A stretch of DNA of 64,000 nt from Armatimonadetes bacterium Uphvl-Ar2 (lineage in GTDB: Bacteria > Armatimonadota > Fimbriimonadia > Fimbriimonadales > Fimbriimonadaceae): positions 992,001 to 1,056,000 of the forward strand of contig CP021424.1 in the NCBI GenBank assembly GCA_002162095.1. Direction: 5' to 3'. Each line of letters starts with the position of its first letter. The first letter of the stretch is position 1. The notes beneath the pieces are model-generated. The model did not search any database. It had not been told where the DNA came from and was given only the letters and a program-made list of their open reading frames with translations. A program made the position numbers and the translations under genes. This document shows positions 63,179 through 64,000 of this stretch, piece by piece.

Positions 63179-64000
63179 ATGAGGAAGCGGAAGCTGACCG
63201 TGGCTTTAGGCCTTGCGGGGCTGGCGGCGCTGATTGCCCTGGCGGTTTACCGGAACCCGACCCGGCTAGCCTTTGAGCGGGCGGCGGCTGATTTGCCTGC
63301 GGCGGAAGCAGAGGCCCGGCGCTTAGGATTGCCCCTGACTAGCGCCGACTTGAGACCGAAGACGCCCATCATGCCAAGTGAGAATGCGGCGCCCTTGATA
63401 CGCAAAGCAGGAAAGCAAATCGAGACCCTTACCAAAAAGCATCCGATCTTGAACGAGTTATCCTTTAGAGGGCTTGCGAGTCTATCCCCTGAGAAACGAA
63501 CGCAGATGGATTCGGTCTTTGCTGATTGCGCACCGATTCTCGAGGTTGCCATCCTGGCCTCAGCAAAGCCGGAATGTGACTTTGAACGCCCGTGGGATAC
63601 CAAGCCCATGTGGGAAATGCTCTTTCCTGAGCACGCCCAACTTAAGAGGCTCACTTCCGTCCTGAGAAATCGTGGATTATGGCTCATGGAAAAGGGTGAC
63701 ATCTCAAGCGCAATTCGAGACTTTCGTGCAGCGCTGGCTCTTGCACGCTTCGCGGGTAGCGACGGAGATGCGTTCGGGGCGACTGTTCAAATGAATTTGG
63801 AAACGAGCGGAATCGTCGCCATCGAGCAGGCCGCAACACTACGCCCCCGCGATGCTGCGTTCATTGATCAGCTTGATGCGCTCTTAGCAGAAGTGGAATC
63901 TCACCCCGTTCGAAATCAACGGATACTTGGTGCCGAGGTTGTTAATTCATTGTTGATGGTCAACTACCCCCCGGATAAGTTGGCAAGCGCAGTTTTCAAT
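63179..64000 (+). CDS. Membrane-anchored protein of unknown function (paralogue 2, 3' end outside window)
   Basis: An open frame from the ATG at 63179 runs without a stop to the window end (274 codons). It has an N-terminal membrane helix (A-L-G-L-A-G-L-A-A-L-I-A-L-A) and the same signatures as its neighbour: L-P-A-A-E-A-E-A-R-R-L-G-L-P-L, E-N-A-A-P-L-I-R-K-A, D-F-E-R-P-W and D-F-R-A-A-L-A-L-A-R-F-A-G. A TACAAT box ends exactly six bases before the ATG and there is no ribosome-binding site, so it is probably transcribed separately as a leaderless message. Confidence 0.75.
   Translation, partial: MRKRKLTVALGLAGLAALIALAVYRNPTRLAFERAAADLPAAEAEARRLGLPLTSADLRPKTPIMPSENAAPLIRKAGKQIETLTKKHPILNELSFRGLASLSPEKRTQMDSVFADCAPILEVAILASAKPECDFERPWDTKPMWEMLFPEHAQLKRLTSVLRNRGLWLMEKGDISSAIRDFRAALALARFAGSDGDAFGATVQMNLETSGIVAIEQAATLRPRDAAFIDQLDALLAEVESHPVRNQRILGAEVVNSLLMVNYPPDKLASAVFN

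Overview
The window looks like a chromosomal segment of a high-GC, Gram-negative-type aerobic bacterium. The best guess is Armatimonadota, near Fimbriimonadales. This is inferred from gene content (CheX-type chemotaxis, a fused CtaA-CtaB, alternative complex III joined to a caa3 oxidase, YbjN, DUF4127 and DUF885 proteins, DnaA without DnaN beside it) and was not checked by any search. Many genes that stand alone or lead operons have a TANNNT box 6-8 bases before the start codon and no Shine-Dalgarno, which suggests frequent leaderless transcription as in Deinococcus.

Layout. 1-3141: HDOD protein fragment, cheB, cheR, cheY, cheX. 3271-5516: M48 peptidase, Gfo/Idh/MocA dehydrogenase, single-repeat TSUP protein. 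5523-14944 (minus): deoB, DUF4434, three secreted YbjN proteins around ruvA-ruvB, an esterase, DUF4127 and asnS. Both ruvA and ruvB carry one-base homopolymer frameshifts. 15053-24622: lipoprotein pair, prmC-hflX, outer-membrane-type protein, creatininase-family protein, dnaA, thiamine pyrophosphokinase, sodium:solute symporter, FHA protein, tRNA-Lys, purM. 24619-32528 (minus): GH2 protein, an RtcA-like protein that appears to lack the catalytic His, a Cys-rich membrane protein, efp and ftsE-ftsX-M23 peptidase. 32593-36212: DUF885, MFS, PlsC.

36214-51208 (minus) is one respiratory operon of about 15 kb, in transcription order: ctaAB fusion, actA-F, a small membrane protein, SCO, and caa3 subunits II, I, III and IV. 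It encodes a quinol-to-oxygen chain plus its heme A and copper assembly factors.

51384-53686 holds a NAGPA-like protein, a GT2 glycosyltransferase and a methyltransferase. At 53755 a tRNA-Ala(CGC) begins an accessory region (53755 to about 57450). It holds a DUF2199 gene, a repeat of the tRNA 3' end, a SUKH gene sitting inside a second broken DUF2199 copy, and then a distinctly AT-richer pair (SAP plus Cys-rich protein, TIR-domain protein). This is the most likely place for a poorly described conflict or defence cargo. From 57487: GH29 and GH95 fucosidases (GH95 frameshifted), an unknown protein, and two paralogous membrane-anchored proteins, the last cut by the window end.

The only stretch over 300 bases without an intact gene is 55167-55483, which holds the 5' remnant of the second DUF2199 gene.
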